This document shows positions 7,771 through 16,629 of a DNA stretch of 64,000 nt, piece by piece. Each line of letters begins with the position of its first letter. Positions within the stretch are counted from its first letter, which is position 1. The stretch spans positions 50,214 through 114,213 of the forward strand of contig JBQTHI010000044.1 of NCBI GenBank assembly GCA_052390035.1, read 5' to 3'. This stretch comes from JBQTHI01 sp052390035. GTDB lineage: Bacteria; Actinomycetota; Acidimicrobiia; Spongiisociales; ZC4RG35. The notes beneath the pieces were generated by a model, which worked only from the letters and a program-made list of their open reading frames with translations, had not been told where the DNA came from and did no database searches. A program made the translations under genes and the position numbers.

Positions 7771-9129
7771 GTGCGAGTTCTCCTGGCTTCGACCTACGAG
7801 CTTGGCCATCAGCCGCTACATGTGGCTTCGCCGGCGGCTCGGCTGCTGGCCGAGGGACACGAGGTGCGCTGTGTCGATCTGGCAGTCGAACCCTGGCCGG
7901 ATGACCAGCTCAATTGGGCCGAAGGGGTCGCTTTCTCGGTGCCGATGCACACCGCCATGCGCCTGGCCGTCCTTTCCGCCCGACGGATCCGAGATGCCCA
8001 CTCCGAGCTGCCGATTGCCTTCTACGGGCTGTACGCCGCGGTGGGGGCAGACCGTTCCGTCGCGGAGTTGGCCGACCAGCGGATCGTCGGTGAATACGAA
8101 GACGAACTGGCGCGCTGGTGCCTCGATGGAAATGGCACCACCAGGATCAAGGTCGACCTCGGTCGCAAACAATTCGCCCCGCCCGCCCGCCACCTCCTGC
8201 CACCACTGAACAGATACGCCAAGCTCCGCTACCTCGGGGAGGAGCGCCTCGCCGGTTACGTCGAAGCCAGCCATGGCTGCCGCCACCGCTGCCGGCACTG
8301 TCCAATTCCGGCGGTCTACGACGGCCGGTTTCGAGTTACCGGGCTCGACACGGTACTCGCCGACATCGGTCAACTGGTGGGGATGGGAGCCCGGCATATC
8401 AGCTTCGGGGATCCCGACTTTCTCAACGCACCCCGCTACGCCCTCGATGTGTTGACCGCGTCCAATCGGTCATACCCCGATCTGACCTTCGATCTAACGG
8501 TCAAGGTCGAACACCTCCTCGAACATGCCGATCTGCTCGACACGATTGCGGGCTGCAACGTGGTTTTCCTCGTCTCGGCGTTCGAGACGACCAACGACCA
8601 CGTACTGGGCTTGCTCGACAAGGGCCACACGGCTTCGGACATGTCGAATGCGGCCAGGCTCGTCCGCGCCCATGGCTTGGGCCTACGTCCCTCGTGGCTG
8701 CCGTTCACCCCTTGGACCCGTTCCGGCGATCTGGCCGAGATCTTTGCCTTTCTCCGCGACCACGACCTGTTGAAGACCGTCGACCCGGTTCAGCTGAGCA
8801 TCAGGTTGCTGGTGCCCGACGGTTCGCTCCTGCTCGACCTTCCTGACATGGGGGCCTATCTGAAAGAGTACGACCCCGAAGGCCTGACCTACCGGTGGCG
8901 GGCCGCCGATCCGGCCGTCGACCTGCTCCAGAGGAAACTGGCGAAACTTGCCGAGGACGGTGCCAGTGGCGCCTCGGTGCTGCAGGCAATGTGGGATCTG
9001 GTGATGGGGGCGGAGTCGATGCCCGTGTGGGTGGATGGAGACGGTCCAGGCCTCACCGAATCCTGGTTTTGTTGCGCCGAACCAACCGGTCGCCAGCTCA
9101 GCGCCGTAGGAGACCGCCGGAGCGCCTGA
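7771..9129 (+). CDS. CCAEP-tail radical SAM protein
   Basis: 452 aa. The N-terminal ~130 residues resemble a cobalamin-binding-like Rossmann region (VLLASTYELGHQPLH). The radical SAM cluster motif is CRHRCRHCPIP (CxxxCxxC) near residue 170, followed by GARHISFGDPDFLN. The C-terminus carries WFCCAEP, the signature of the CUAEP/CCAEP-tail radical SAM (seleno)protein family; here both tail positions are ordinary Cys codons (TGT at 9070, TGC at 9073), with no in-frame TGA. The reaction of this family is not known to me. An ABC exporter follows 65 bases downstream on the same strand, so co-function is possible; no precursor peptide is visible in the gap. Confidence 0.85.
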   Translation: MRVLLASTYELGHQPLHVASPAARLLAEGHEVRCVDLAVEPWPDDQLNWAEGVAFSVPMHTAMRLAVLSARRIRDAHSELPIAFYGLYAAVGADRSVAELADQRIVGEYEDELARWCLDGNGTTRIKVDLGRKQFAPPARHLLPPLNRYAKLRYLGEERLAGYVEASHGCRHRCRHCPIPAVYDGRFRVTGLDTVLADIGQLVGMGARHISFGDPDFLNAPRYALDVLTASNRSYPDLTFDLTVKVEHLLEHADLLDTIAGCNVVFLVSAFETTNDHVLGLLDKGHTASDMSNAARLVRAHGLGLRPSWLPFTPWTRSGDLAEIFAFLRDHDLLKTVDPVQLSIRLLVPDGSLLLDLPDMGAYLKEYDPEGLTYRWRAADPAVDLLQRKLAKLAEDGASGASVLQAMWDLVMGAESMPVWVDGDGPGLTESWFCCAEPTGRQLSAVGDRRSA

Positions 9130-9194
9130 CAGAGCACGGAGTGCCCATCGGCGGGGTGGCCTATTAAGTCATCGAAAACGAACAAGGAGAAATC

Positions 9195-10133
9195 GTGAAC
9201 GTTCTCGAAGCCCGAGGTCTCGAGAAGCGCTTCGGGAAGATCAAGGCGGTCAACGGGGTCAGCTTCTCGATCGCCCCAGGCGAAACCTACGGCTTGTTGG
9301 GCCCGAACGGAGCCGGCAAGACCACGTCGATCTCGATCGTCGCCGGACTACTCGAAGCCGACGCCGGCGAGGTGCTGGTTCAGGGTGAGGTGATGACCCC
9401 CCGGGCCGTGGCGCCCAAGGCCAAGCTGGGCCTGGTACCCCAAGACCTGGCTATCTACCCCGATCTAACCGCCCGGGAGAACCTGTTGTTCTTTGGGCGG
9501 CTCTACGGAATGCCGAGTCAGCGCCTGAAGGCGCGGGTAGGGGAGGTCCTTCAAGTGGTCGGTCTTGGCGAAAGGGCCGACGATCCCACCAAAGAGTTCT
9601 CCGGGGGGATGAAGCGGCGGCTGAACATCGGGATAGGGCTTCTTCACTCACCCGATCTGCTGATTCTCGACGAGCCCACCGTCGGAGTCGACCCACAATC
9701 CCGCAACACCATCCTCGAATCCGTCGAGCAGCTCTCCTCGGCAGGTCTGGCGGTTCTCTACACCACTCACTACATGGAAGAGGCCGAACGCCTCTGCGAT
9801 CGGGTGGGAATCATCGATCAGGGGGAGATCAAGGCCGAAGGCACCCGCCGAGACCTCATCCAACTCGTCGGCGAGAAGGACCGGGTAAAGATCACAGGCA
9901 GCGGATCCCTGCATGAAATCGCCGGGAAACTGGCCGGCCTGACCGGCGTAGAGGAGGCAGTTGTAAATGACGCCGGAATCGACCTGCTGGTCGAGGATGC
10001 CGGGGTGCTCCTGGCCAGCCTGCTCGAGGCAGCCTCCGCCGGTGGCATGAGGGTTGCCGGGGTCGAGGTAGTGCAGCCCAACCTGGAAGCGGTCTTCCTC
10101 CATCTCACCGGGAAGGCGTTGAGAGACGTATGA
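9195..10133 (+). CDS. ABC transporter ATP-binding protein (drug/ABC-2 exporter type)
   Basis: 312 aa. Walker A GPNGAGKTTS, signature FSGGMKRRLNIG, Walker B LLILDEPTVGVD and the switch His in YTTHYMEEAE are all intact. The C-terminal extension of about 90 residues is typical of DrrA/CcmA-like exporters. AAGGAG six bases before the GTG supports the start. It overlaps the first permease gene by 4 bases (ATGA), so the three genes form a translationally coupled exporter operon; the cargo is unknown. Confidence 0.93.
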   Translation: MNVLEARGLEKRFGKIKAVNGVSFSIAPGETYGLLGPNGAGKTTSISIVAGLLEADAGEVLVQGEVMTPRAVAPKAKLGLVPQDLAIYPDLTARENLLFFGRLYGMPSQRLKARVGEVLQVVGLGERADDPTKEFSGGMKRRLNIGIGLLHSPDLLILDEPTVGVDPQSRNTILESVEQLSSAGLAVLYTTHYMEEAERLCDRVGIIDQGEIKAEGTRRDLIQLVGEKDRVKITGSGSLHEIAGKLAGLTGVEEAVVNDAGIDLLVEDAGVLLASLLEAASAGGMRVAGVEVVQPNLEAVFLHLTGKALRDV

Positions 10134-11293
10134 GGAACCTGTTCGCCATCGCCGGCAAAGATCTCAAGTTGAGGATCCGGGATCGCTCCCTGTTGATTGT
10201 TGCAGTATTGGCTCCGCTGGTCCTGGCGTTCATATTCAACGCCGTCTTTGGGTCGGCGCTACAAGGTGGCGTCAGCTTTGAGCCCAAGTTCGGGATCGTC
10301 CAAAACGCCTCGCCTCGGACCTCCGCCATCCTCCAACAGATCTCCACAGGGATTGGCGGGGCATGGGAGGTGTTCGGTTCACGCCAAGAGGCCGAAGAGG
10401 CAATCGACGCAGGCCAAATCGACGCCGTCTTTGTCGTGGGCGAAGGCCTCGATGGAGCGATCGACCAGGGTCGGGGAGGAACGCTCGAAGTGATCGGCAA
10501 CGTGGATTCGGAAACCGCCACCGAGGTGGCGACCTCGATCGCCAAAGGTTACGGGCAAAGCGTTGGGGAGATTCAACTGTCGATTGCCGCCGCCCTGACC
10601 GCGGGCGGCCATCCGGCGCAGGTCATCCCCGCCGCCACCGATGAAGGAGTCACGTCGACCGCTTTGGTTGGAGAGGTGAAAGCCGAGGTCCGCCAGCTCG
10701 ACGCCACCACATCGACGGTGGCGGCGATGGCTGTTTTCTTCCTCATGTTCACCTCCCAAGTCGGATTCCTGAGCCTGCTCGAGGAACGCCGCGACGGCAC
10801 CCTCGCCCGAATCCTGTCTTCCCCAACGCGACCTTGGCAGGTTGTGGCGGCCAAGAGCCTGGTGTCGGTCCTGCTGGGCCTGGCTTCGCTCTTCGTAGTG
10901 ATGGTGGTCGGGCGGTTCTTGATGGGTGCGCAGTGGGGCAACCCGGCGGGCGTCGCCCTGCTGGTGGTGGCTGCGGTGGCGGCAGCCTCGGGTATCTCTG
11001 CACTGACCACGGGATTGGCCTCGACTCCGGAAGCAGCCGGAAACATCCAGGGCATCGTTGGCACCGTCCTTGGACTTCTGGGCGGGGTCTTCTTTCCGAT
11101 AGGTGAAGAGGGCGGGCTTCTGTCCAGAATCAGCGGCCTTACCCCTCATCACTGGTTCATGAGAGGGCTGGCCGACCTTGCCGATGGTCAGGGAGCCTCG
11201 GCGGCGGCTCCGGCCGCTTTGCCCCTTTTGGTCATCGCGGCAATAACCGCATTGGCGGCGGCCCTGTTTATCAGAAGGCAGGTCGCTCGATGA
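10130..11293 (+). CDS. ABC-2 type transporter permease
   Basis: 387 aa. One N-terminal membrane helix (SLLIVAVLAPLVLAFIFNAV), a large predicted extracytoplasmic region (about residues 45-195), then about five C-terminal helices: the YhgE/DrrB-like ABC-2 architecture. LLEERRDGTLARILSSP is the usual coupling-helix segment of ABC-2 permeases. It is joined to the ATPase gene and to the second permease by 4-base overlaps, which suggests a heterodimeric channel. Substrate unknown. Confidence 0.9.
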   Translation: MRNLFAIAGKDLKLRIRDRSLLIVAVLAPLVLAFIFNAVFGSALQGGVSFEPKFGIVQNASPRTSAILQQISTGIGGAWEVFGSRQEAEEAIDAGQIDAVFVVGEGLDGAIDQGRGGTLEVIGNVDSETATEVATSIAKGYGQSVGEIQLSIAAALTAGGHPAQVIPAATDEGVTSTALVGEVKAEVRQLDATTSTVAAMAVFFLMFTSQVGFLSLLEERRDGTLARILSSPTRPWQVVAAKSLVSVLLGLASLFVVMVVGRFLMGAQWGNPAGVALLVVAAVAAASGISALTTGLASTPEAAGNIQGIVGTVLGLLGGVFFPIGEEGGLLSRISGLTPHHWFMRGLADLADGQGASAAAPAALPLLVIAAITALAAALFIRRQVAR

Positions 11294-12453
11294 AGGTGCT
11301 CGTCATCGCCGGGACCAATCTCAAACGCCTGTTTCGGGACCGGTCGTCGATCTTCTTCATCTTCGTGTTTCCGCTCGCCCTGGTCTTGCTCATCGGGCTT
11401 CAGTTCGGAGGTGGCTTCCGGCCTCAGATAGGCGTGTTGGAGGCGGCTCCCGGTAGCGGGTCGGCCCGGGTGGTCGACTCGTTAAGAGCGGAGGACGGCC
11501 TCGAAGTCGTCACCTTCCCCGACGAGGAAGCCCAGATCTCGGCGGTCGAGACCGGTACGATCGAGGCGGCGGTCATCCTCCCGTCCGGCTTCGACCAGGC
11601 GATCGCCTCCGGTGAGAAGGTTCAGGTGGGTTTTGTCGCCCACCAGAGCGGTGTTGGGCCAAGCCTTCGACCGGTTGTTGCCGAGGCGGTCCGGACGGGC
11701 CTTCTACCCGTCACCGCCGCCCGTTTCGTTGCCGACCAGGGCCTCGCTGGGTTCGACGCCGCTCTGGCCACCGCCAGCCGGATCGAGCCGAGCCTCGAGC
11801 GGATCGAAGTGACCACCCGCACAATCGGCGAATCGGTGTTTCCTCCCACCCTGGGACGCTATGACTTGGGCGCCTCCAGTCAACTGATCCTGTTCATGTT
11901 CGTCACCGCCCTTTCAGGCGGGGCGGTCCTGATTCAGACTCGCCAACTTGGGTTGTCGAGGCGAATGTTGTCGACCCCGACGCCGGTCGGGACGGTGCTG
12001 GGTGGAGAAGCTTTGGGCCGTTTCGCCGTAGTGGTGGTGCAAGGTTTGTACATCATGATCGGAACCTGGCTGCTCTTCGGGGTTAACTGGGGAAGCCTCC
12101 CCGGGGCGCTTGGGTTGATCTCGGTCTTCGCAGTGGTCGGAGCGGGGGCGGCGATGCTGATCGGGACGCTATTTCGTAACGCCGAGCAGGCGGGAGGGGT
12201 AGCGGTGATGGTAGGTCTCGGTCTTGCCGCCCTCGGCGGATGCATGTTCCCCCTCCAGCTGTTCCCGCCGGCGATGAAGCGCATCGCCCATTTCACTCCC
12301 CACGCGTGGGCCCTTGACGGGTTCACCGAGCTGGTTCAGCGAGGTGGCGGGCTGTTCGACATTCTCCCCCAATTGGGCGTGCTGGCAGGGTTTGCCATGA
12401 CACTTCTCGCCCTCGCTTCGTGGCGGCTGCGGGTGGCGATCACGACATCGTGA
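11290..12453 (+). CDS. ABC-2 type transporter permease, second subunit
   Basis: 387 aa, the same length and layout as the preceding permease: an N-terminal helix (SIFFIFVFPLALVLLIGLQF), an extracytoplasmic domain, then about five helices. RQLGLSRRMLSTPTPVGTVL is the coupling segment. It starts within the stop of the first permease gene (ATGA). The pair looks like an ancient duplication that now works as a heterodimer with the ATPase. Confidence 0.9.
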   Translation: MKVLVIAGTNLKRLFRDRSSIFFIFVFPLALVLLIGLQFGGGFRPQIGVLEAAPGSGSARVVDSLRAEDGLEVVTFPDEEAQISAVETGTIEAAVILPSGFDQAIASGEKVQVGFVAHQSGVGPSLRPVVAEAVRTGLLPVTAARFVADQGLAGFDAALATASRIEPSLERIEVTTRTIGESVFPPTLGRYDLGASSQLILFMFVTALSGGAVLIQTRQLGLSRRMLSTPTPVGTVLGGEALGRFAVVVVQGLYIMIGTWLLFGVNWGSLPGALGLISVFAVVGAGAAMLIGTLFRNAEQAGGVAVMVGLGLAALGGCMFPLQLFPPAMKRIAHFTPHAWALDGFTELVQRGGGLFDILPQLGVLAGFAMTLLALASWRLRVAITTS

Positions 12454-12480
12454 CGTAACGCCCACTGTCATTGAGCGACC

Positions 12481-12494
12481 TTCCCTATAGGGAA
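12481..12494. promoter_or_regulatory. 14-bp perfect palindrome upstream of the CHRD gene
   Basis: TTCCCTATAGGGAA lies 25 bases before the CHRD start. The centre contains a possible -10 (TATAGG). Operator candidate; regulator unknown. Confidence 0.45.
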
Positions 12495-12519
12495 TCAGTC
12501 AAGGTAAGGGAGGTACGGG

Positions 12520-12945
12520 ATGCGGAGGATCGTGTTGTTCTTGTTGGCGGCCTCATTGGTGATGGCGGCAAACCCGGCGCTGGCCGGCGGGAGGCCGCTT
12601 TCGACCAGTCTGACCGGAGCGACCGAAGTGCCCGGGCCGGGGGACGCAGACGGATCGGGTGAAGCCGACCTTTGGCTGAACCAGGGTCTGGAGGAGATCT
12701 GCTTCAACGTTCAGGTCAGAAACATCGCCGCCGCTACCGCCGCCCACATTCACCGGGGCGGAGTCGGAGTGGCCGGTCCGGTTGTGGTGGGATTGACCAT
12801 GATCGATGGCGACACCTTCGGCGGCTGTGTAACCGTCGACCCGGTGCTGATCAAGGAGATCCGCCAACATCCGGATCGTTTCTACGTCAACGTCCACAAT
12901 GCCGCCTTCCCGGGAGGAGCTGTTAGAGGCCAACTCTCCAAGTAG
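12520..12945 (+). CDS. Secreted CHRD-domain protein
   Basis: 141 aa. Residues 1-22 are a Sec signal peptide ending ANPALAGG. The rest is a single CHRD domain: LTGATEVPGPGDADGSG, AAHIHRGGVGVAGPVVVG and VHNAAFPGGAVRGQL are its conserved turns. Biochemical function of bacterial CHRD proteins is unclear. GGGAGG upstream gives a good ribosome binding site for the ATG. It stands alone after the exporter operon, with a palindrome in its promoter region. Confidence 0.88.
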   Translation: MRRIVLFLLAASLVMAANPALAGGRPLSTSLTGATEVPGPGDADGSGEADLWLNQGLEEICFNVQVRNIAAATAAHIHRGGVGVAGPVVVGLTMIDGDTFGGCVTVDPVLIKEIRQHPDRFYVNVHNAAFPGGAVRGQLSK

Positions 12946-12968
12946 GCGGCTGCCCACCAAGCAACTGC

Positions 12969-13319
12969 CTACTCGACGTAAACGGTGCCCCGCTTGGTCG
13001 TTACCTTTCCCCGGCCAAGCGGGAACACCCGGGTTAGCGCCTTATACGAGAAGCCAAGACCAGGGATCTTGGCGAAGATCCCTTGCGGCCCGCGAACCAT
13101 GCGACCGGTGCTGACGTCGTACTTCGATTGATGCCACGGACAGACGAGACAACCGTCTGCGTCGATCGTACCGGCCGCCAAGTCGGCGTATAGGTGGCGG
13201 CATCGTCTGGTCACGGCAAACAGCTCACCTCGGGAGTTGCCTACCGCGTACCGATCGGCACCGGTCACAGTCCCCGGCGGCAATTCGGAAACCGGACACA
13301 CCTTGATCGCCTCTGTCAT
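12969..13319 (-). CDS. Rieske [2Fe-2S] ferredoxin-like protein
   Basis: 116 aa. The cluster ligands are in CRH and, about 20 residues later, CPWHQSKYD, the CxH...CxxH Rieske pattern. Small single-domain Rieske proteins serve as electron carriers for oxygenases or nitrite-reductase-like systems; no partner enzyme is adjacent. A TAGTGT six bases before the ATG fits a leaderless start. It diverges from the cyclic-nucleotide-binding gene. Confidence 0.88.
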   Translation of the reverse strand: MTEAIKVCPVSELPPGTVTGADRYAVGNSRGELFAVTRRCRHLYADLAAGTIDADGCLVCPWHQSKYDVSTGRMVRGPQGIFAKIPGLGFSYKALTRVFPLGRGKVTTKRGTVYVE

Positions 13320-13325
13320 GGCCCG

Positions 13326-13331
13326 ACACTA
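13326..13331 (-). promoter_or_regulatory. -10 element of the Rieske gene, leaderless
   Basis: TAGTGT on the minus strand, six bases before ATG 13319. Confidence 0.45.
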
Positions 13332-13451
13332 CACCCCGCTCTTTCAGAACCGGAGCCACGGGCTACCGTGCAAACGAGAGCGTGATATCGGTTGGGCACC
13401 GGCCGTCGGGCGATGCCACAATTCGCCAGATGATGAACTCTCGGAGCCGTG

Positions 13452-13844
13452 ATGACCGTTGACGCCGCGAGCCTGCAGGTGGTGCCCGTGCTCGCCGGGT
13501 TGGACGATGACACGACCAGTTATCTGGTTGGGCACATGCAGGAGGTGACCGTTCCGGTCGGTGGTCACCTCGTCAAGGCCGGTGATTTTGCCTATCGGTT
13601 TTTTGCCATTCTCGAGGGAAGCGCGGTGGTCGAGCGCGATGGCTCGTCAGTGGCGACGCTCGAAACGGGCGACGTCTTTGGGGAGATGGCCCTGCTCGAC
13701 GACATTCGTCGCAACGCCGACGTGGTCGCCAGCTCGTGGATGCGGGTAGCCGCTTTGATGTCGTGGGACTTTCGCGACGCTATGGACCGGTTTGCAGAGT
13801 TCCGTCGGCGAATCGACGCCCTGGTGGCTGAGCGGACCCGTTAA
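13452..13844 (+). CDS. Cyclic nucleotide-binding domain protein
   Basis: 130 aa forming one cNMP-binding beta-barrel: AGDFAYRFFAILEGSAVV, then the phosphate-binding cassette GDVFGEMALLDDIRRNADV with the conserved Glu and Arg. No helix-turn-helix follows, so it is not a Crp-type DNA-binding protein; it could regulate a partner such as the acyltransferase encoded next to it. ATG 13452 has GGAG five bases upstream; GTG 13449 is the alternative. The stop overlaps the end of convergent plsB by 4 bases. Confidence 0.85.
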   Translation: MTVDAASLQVVPVLAGLDDDTTSYLVGHMQEVTVPVGGHLVKAGDFAYRFFAILEGSAVVERDGSSVATLETGDVFGEMALLDDIRRNADVVASSWMRVAALMSWDFRDAMDRFAEFRRRIDALVAERTR

Positions 13845-16129
13845 ACGTAGCGGAGAGCCGATCGGTCGACCCGGCCCGACTCGAGAGCGCTCCGGATTTC
13901 GTCGGCGAAAGCTGTGCGGGCGTGCTGGGTTTCGGCTTGCGAGTCGAGCACGCCGCGGTTGGCGGCGAGCGCCAAACAATGCCGAAACACCACCGCCGAG
14001 ACACTGTCGGCCGACACCAGACCTTTGAGCCGGTACTCCTCGCCCCTCTTCATGCACTCGGCCACCACTGCCTTCTCTTCGACCGGGTCACCGGGTCGCA
14101 GAGCGGCAAGATGATCGGCGACAACCAGGTACGACTCGAGCAACGGAACCACAGCCCATTGGGCGACGCGGTAGCCCAGGTGGGAGAGCACCGCCGCCGC
14201 TGTCATCTGCTCCCAGCCGGGGACGGTCCGATCGAGGTCGGCTCGCACCACTTCCCTCCATGCTTCCTTTTCCGGGAAGAAGAACTCGAATTTCATGAGG
14301 TCACGCACGGCGGCCACCCGTTCGAAGAGTTCCGCCTCGTAATCCCCCGCTAATCCGGGTCCCAGCCCGGTCAAGGCCAGCTCGGCCACGGCGCGGGGGA
14401 CGAAATGGTGGACAACCACATTCCTGTAGTAGGAGGCTCTTAGCGCCTGCTCTGGGTTTAGGTAGAACACTTCTTCCGTCCCCTGGAAGACAGACACGTT
14501 GCCATGTTCCCCCAATAGGGTCAGGACCCGTCGCACTTCGCCAGGCTTGGACAGCGACAATGGCTCGGTGGTTGGAAGCCGGTGAGCCTCAATGAACGAG
14601 TCGAGTTCCGTACAGACTTCTACCAATTCGCCGAGAGTGCGCGCTCGGCCCCCCGCGTCCAGCAAGGCGATCGAGACAACCGACGCCGGCGTTATCTGGG
14701 TAACGGCCGAAGTCCGGTACATGACCTCGAAGGCCAGTTTGGCCAGATCCATCGAACCTTCGCCGAAGTCGGTGCCCGCCATCGTCTTGGCCACCGACAC
14801 CGGCTCTGCAAAGCGGATATGGATCTTGCCGTAACGACGCCGCAACGACCTGATGAAGGACAGCGCCCACCCGAGGGACTCGCTTTGCTTTCCGCCTCCG
14901 CGGGCTTCGGTGGCGTAGGAGGTGAGGTCCTGGATTTGGTCGTAGACGATCGAGGTGGGGATGAGCATCAGGTCGTCAGCCTTGCCCCGGCGCCAGGAGT
15001 CGACGGCATATGCGAGCAGTCCGAGTCGGGGGGGGAGAAGCTTTCCGGTACGAGATCGACCACCCTCCAGGTACCACTCCAGCGGGAAACGATTCTCGAC
15101 CAGATAGTCGAGGTAGCCCCGGAGCACGAACCTATAGAGTTCGTTTCCTTTGAAGGTCCGTCGGATGAAAAAGACGCCGGTGCCACGCACCAGCGGGCCC
15201 ACCGGGAAAAAGTTCATGTTGATACCGCCCGCGGTGTGGTTGGGAGGCAGGTCGTTTTCCCATTTCAGGAACTGGAGGGCGAGACGGTCGAGGTTTGAGC
15301 GGTGGGAGGGAAGGAACACCAGCGGTACTTCGAGGCCCAGGGCGCTTAGCTCGGCCGCCTGCTGCCTGTCGTATTCGATTCCTCCATAACCTTGACGGAT
15401 GATCCAGTGAATCAAGTTGGCTATCAGGTCGATCACAAACGGGCTGTGATTGGCCGCCATCTCCCGGAGGTAATGACGGGCGCGGGCCAAAGCGACCTTT
15501 TCATCCAATCCCCGCAGGGCGCCGAACCGGGTCGCTCCCTCGCCGAAGCTCGCCCGCGACCAGATCTCCTGATGGACAAAACGGGGAACCTTGTAACGGT
15601 TGCCGCGCAGCACCCGCTCGGCTTTCTCCAAAGCGAGCCACGCTCGACGGGTGGCGAACTCGGCAAGCGAGCTCACCTCGACGGCGGCGTGGTGATCGTC
15701 GACCAGGCGTGAGGCCTCCGCCCCCGGACCGGTGATGATGGTCACCCGATCGGGCCATCTCGCCAATATCACCCTTTGGCGCAGAGCGTCCGGATCGCGG
15801 GGGTCACCCAGCTTGAGGACGTCCCACCAGGAAACCGCCCGGCCGCCACCGCGGGCATGGGGGGACCACGCCACACGGATGGGAAATACAAACGGATTGT
15901 CGCCGGCCTTGAGGCGCCGCTCCAACCCGGGATCGGTCCAAACGGGTTTGCGTCGTCGGGAGGGGGCAAGGCGGAACGTAACAACTTCGACTGCGGTCGG
16001 CAGGTGCCGCTCCACCCAAGCGCCCAACATCTCGGCCTCAATTCGGCTCGAGGCGTCAAGCAGAACCACGACCGGCCCGGATCGGGGGGCGTCGGCCGGC
16101 CAGCCCGCTTCCTCTACCTTGGTGGTCAC
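13841..16129 (-). CDS. plsB: Glycerol-3-phosphate 1-O-acyltransferase (PlsB type)
   Basis: 762 aa, close to the usual ~800. It acylates sn-glycerol 3-phosphate at position 1 in membrane phospholipid synthesis. Motif I is LPSHRSNLDRL (HxxxxD), motif II GTGVFFIRRTFKGN, motif III WYLEGGRSRTGKL, and motif IV is near VDSWRRGKADDLMLIPTSI. GTG 16129 is chosen because TATGAT lies six bases upstream and a longer N-terminus would overlap divergent dtd. plsY and an interrupted plsX are also in this window, so both PlsB and PlsX/PlsY routes are represented. Confidence 0.92.
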   Translation of the reverse strand: MTTKVEEAGWPADAPRSGPVVVLLDASSRIEAEMLGAWVERHLPTAVEVVTFRLAPSRRRKPVWTDPGLERRLKAGDNPFVFPIRVAWSPHARGGGRAVSWWDVLKLGDPRDPDALRQRVILARWPDRVTIITGPGAEASRLVDDHHAAVEVSSLAEFATRRAWLALEKAERVLRGNRYKVPRFVHQEIWSRASFGEGATRFGALRGLDEKVALARARHYLREMAANHSPFVIDLIANLIHWIIRQGYGGIEYDRQQAAELSALGLEVPLVFLPSHRSNLDRLALQFLKWENDLPPNHTAGGINMNFFPVGPLVRGTGVFFIRRTFKGNELYRFVLRGYLDYLVENRFPLEWYLEGGRSRTGKLLPPRLGLLAYAVDSWRRGKADDLMLIPTSIVYDQIQDLTSYATEARGGGKQSESLGWALSFIRSLRRRYGKIHIRFAEPVSVAKTMAGTDFGEGSMDLAKLAFEVMYRTSAVTQITPASVVSIALLDAGGRARTLGELVEVCTELDSFIEAHRLPTTEPLSLSKPGEVRRVLTLLGEHGNVSVFQGTEEVFYLNPEQALRASYYRNVVVHHFVPRAVAELALTGLGPGLAGDYEAELFERVAAVRDLMKFEFFFPEKEAWREVVRADLDRTVPGWEQMTAAAVLSHLGYRVAQWAVVPLLESYLVVADHLAALRPGDPVEEKAVVAECMKRGEEYRLKGLVSADSVSAVVFRHCLALAANRGVLDSQAETQHARTAFADEIRSALESGRVDRSALRYV

Positions 16130-16135
16130 TTGCCG

Positions 16136-16141
16136 ATCATA
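16136..16141 (-). promoter_or_regulatory. -10 element of plsB, leaderless
   Basis: TATGAT on the minus strand, six bases before GTG 16129. Confidence 0.5.
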
Positions 16142-16173
16142 CGGACACAACCGCCCGATGCTTAGATCGCCCG

Positions 16174-16629
16174 GTGAGAGCAGTCGTGCAGCGGGTGAGC
16201 CGGGCATCGGTAACGGTCGACGGCGAGGTCGTCGGTACGATCGGAAACGGTCTCCTGGTCCTCGTCGGTGTGACCCACCAAGACACCGACGCTGATGCTG
16301 TCACCCTCGCCGACAAGCTGGTCGCTTTGCGGATCTTTCGAGACGATGACGACCGCATGAATCGGTCGGTGACTGAGGAAAAAGGTGGAGTGCTGATCAT
16401 CAGCCAGTTCACGTTGTATGGGACGGTTCGCGGCGGACGGCGCCCCTCTTTCGTCGAGGCTGCCCCACCCCCGCAGGCCGAGCCGCTGGTCGGGCTGGTG
16501 GCGGCCCGGATCGCCCAGGCCAACATCGAAGTCGCCACCGGGCGGTTTGGAGCGATGATGATGGTTGAGCTGATCAACGACGGCCCGGTGACGCTGGTCA
16601 TCGAAACGAGCGGCGGCTCGGTGGTCTGA
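16174..16629 (+). CDS. dtd: D-aminoacyl-tRNA deacylase
   Basis: 151 aa, the normal length. It removes D-amino acids and glycine mischarged on tRNA. The family start MRAVVQRVSRASVTVDG is exact and fixes the GTG at 16174. The active-site segments are SQFTLYGTVRGGRRPSF and the Gly-Pro motif in INDGPVTLVIET. It diverges from plsB and overlaps convergent plsY by 32 bases. Confidence 0.96.
   Translation: MRAVVQRVSRASVTVDGEVVGTIGNGLLVLVGVTHQDTDADAVTLADKLVALRIFRDDDDRMNRSVTEEKGGVLIISQFTLYGTVRGGRRPSFVEAAPPPQAEPLVGLVAARIAQANIEVATGRFGAMMMVELINDGPVTLVIETSGGSVV

Noticed and set aside
9070..9075. Selenocysteine in the radical SAM tail
   Set aside because: Both tail codons are TGT and TGC, with no TGA in frame, so this member is the Cys form.
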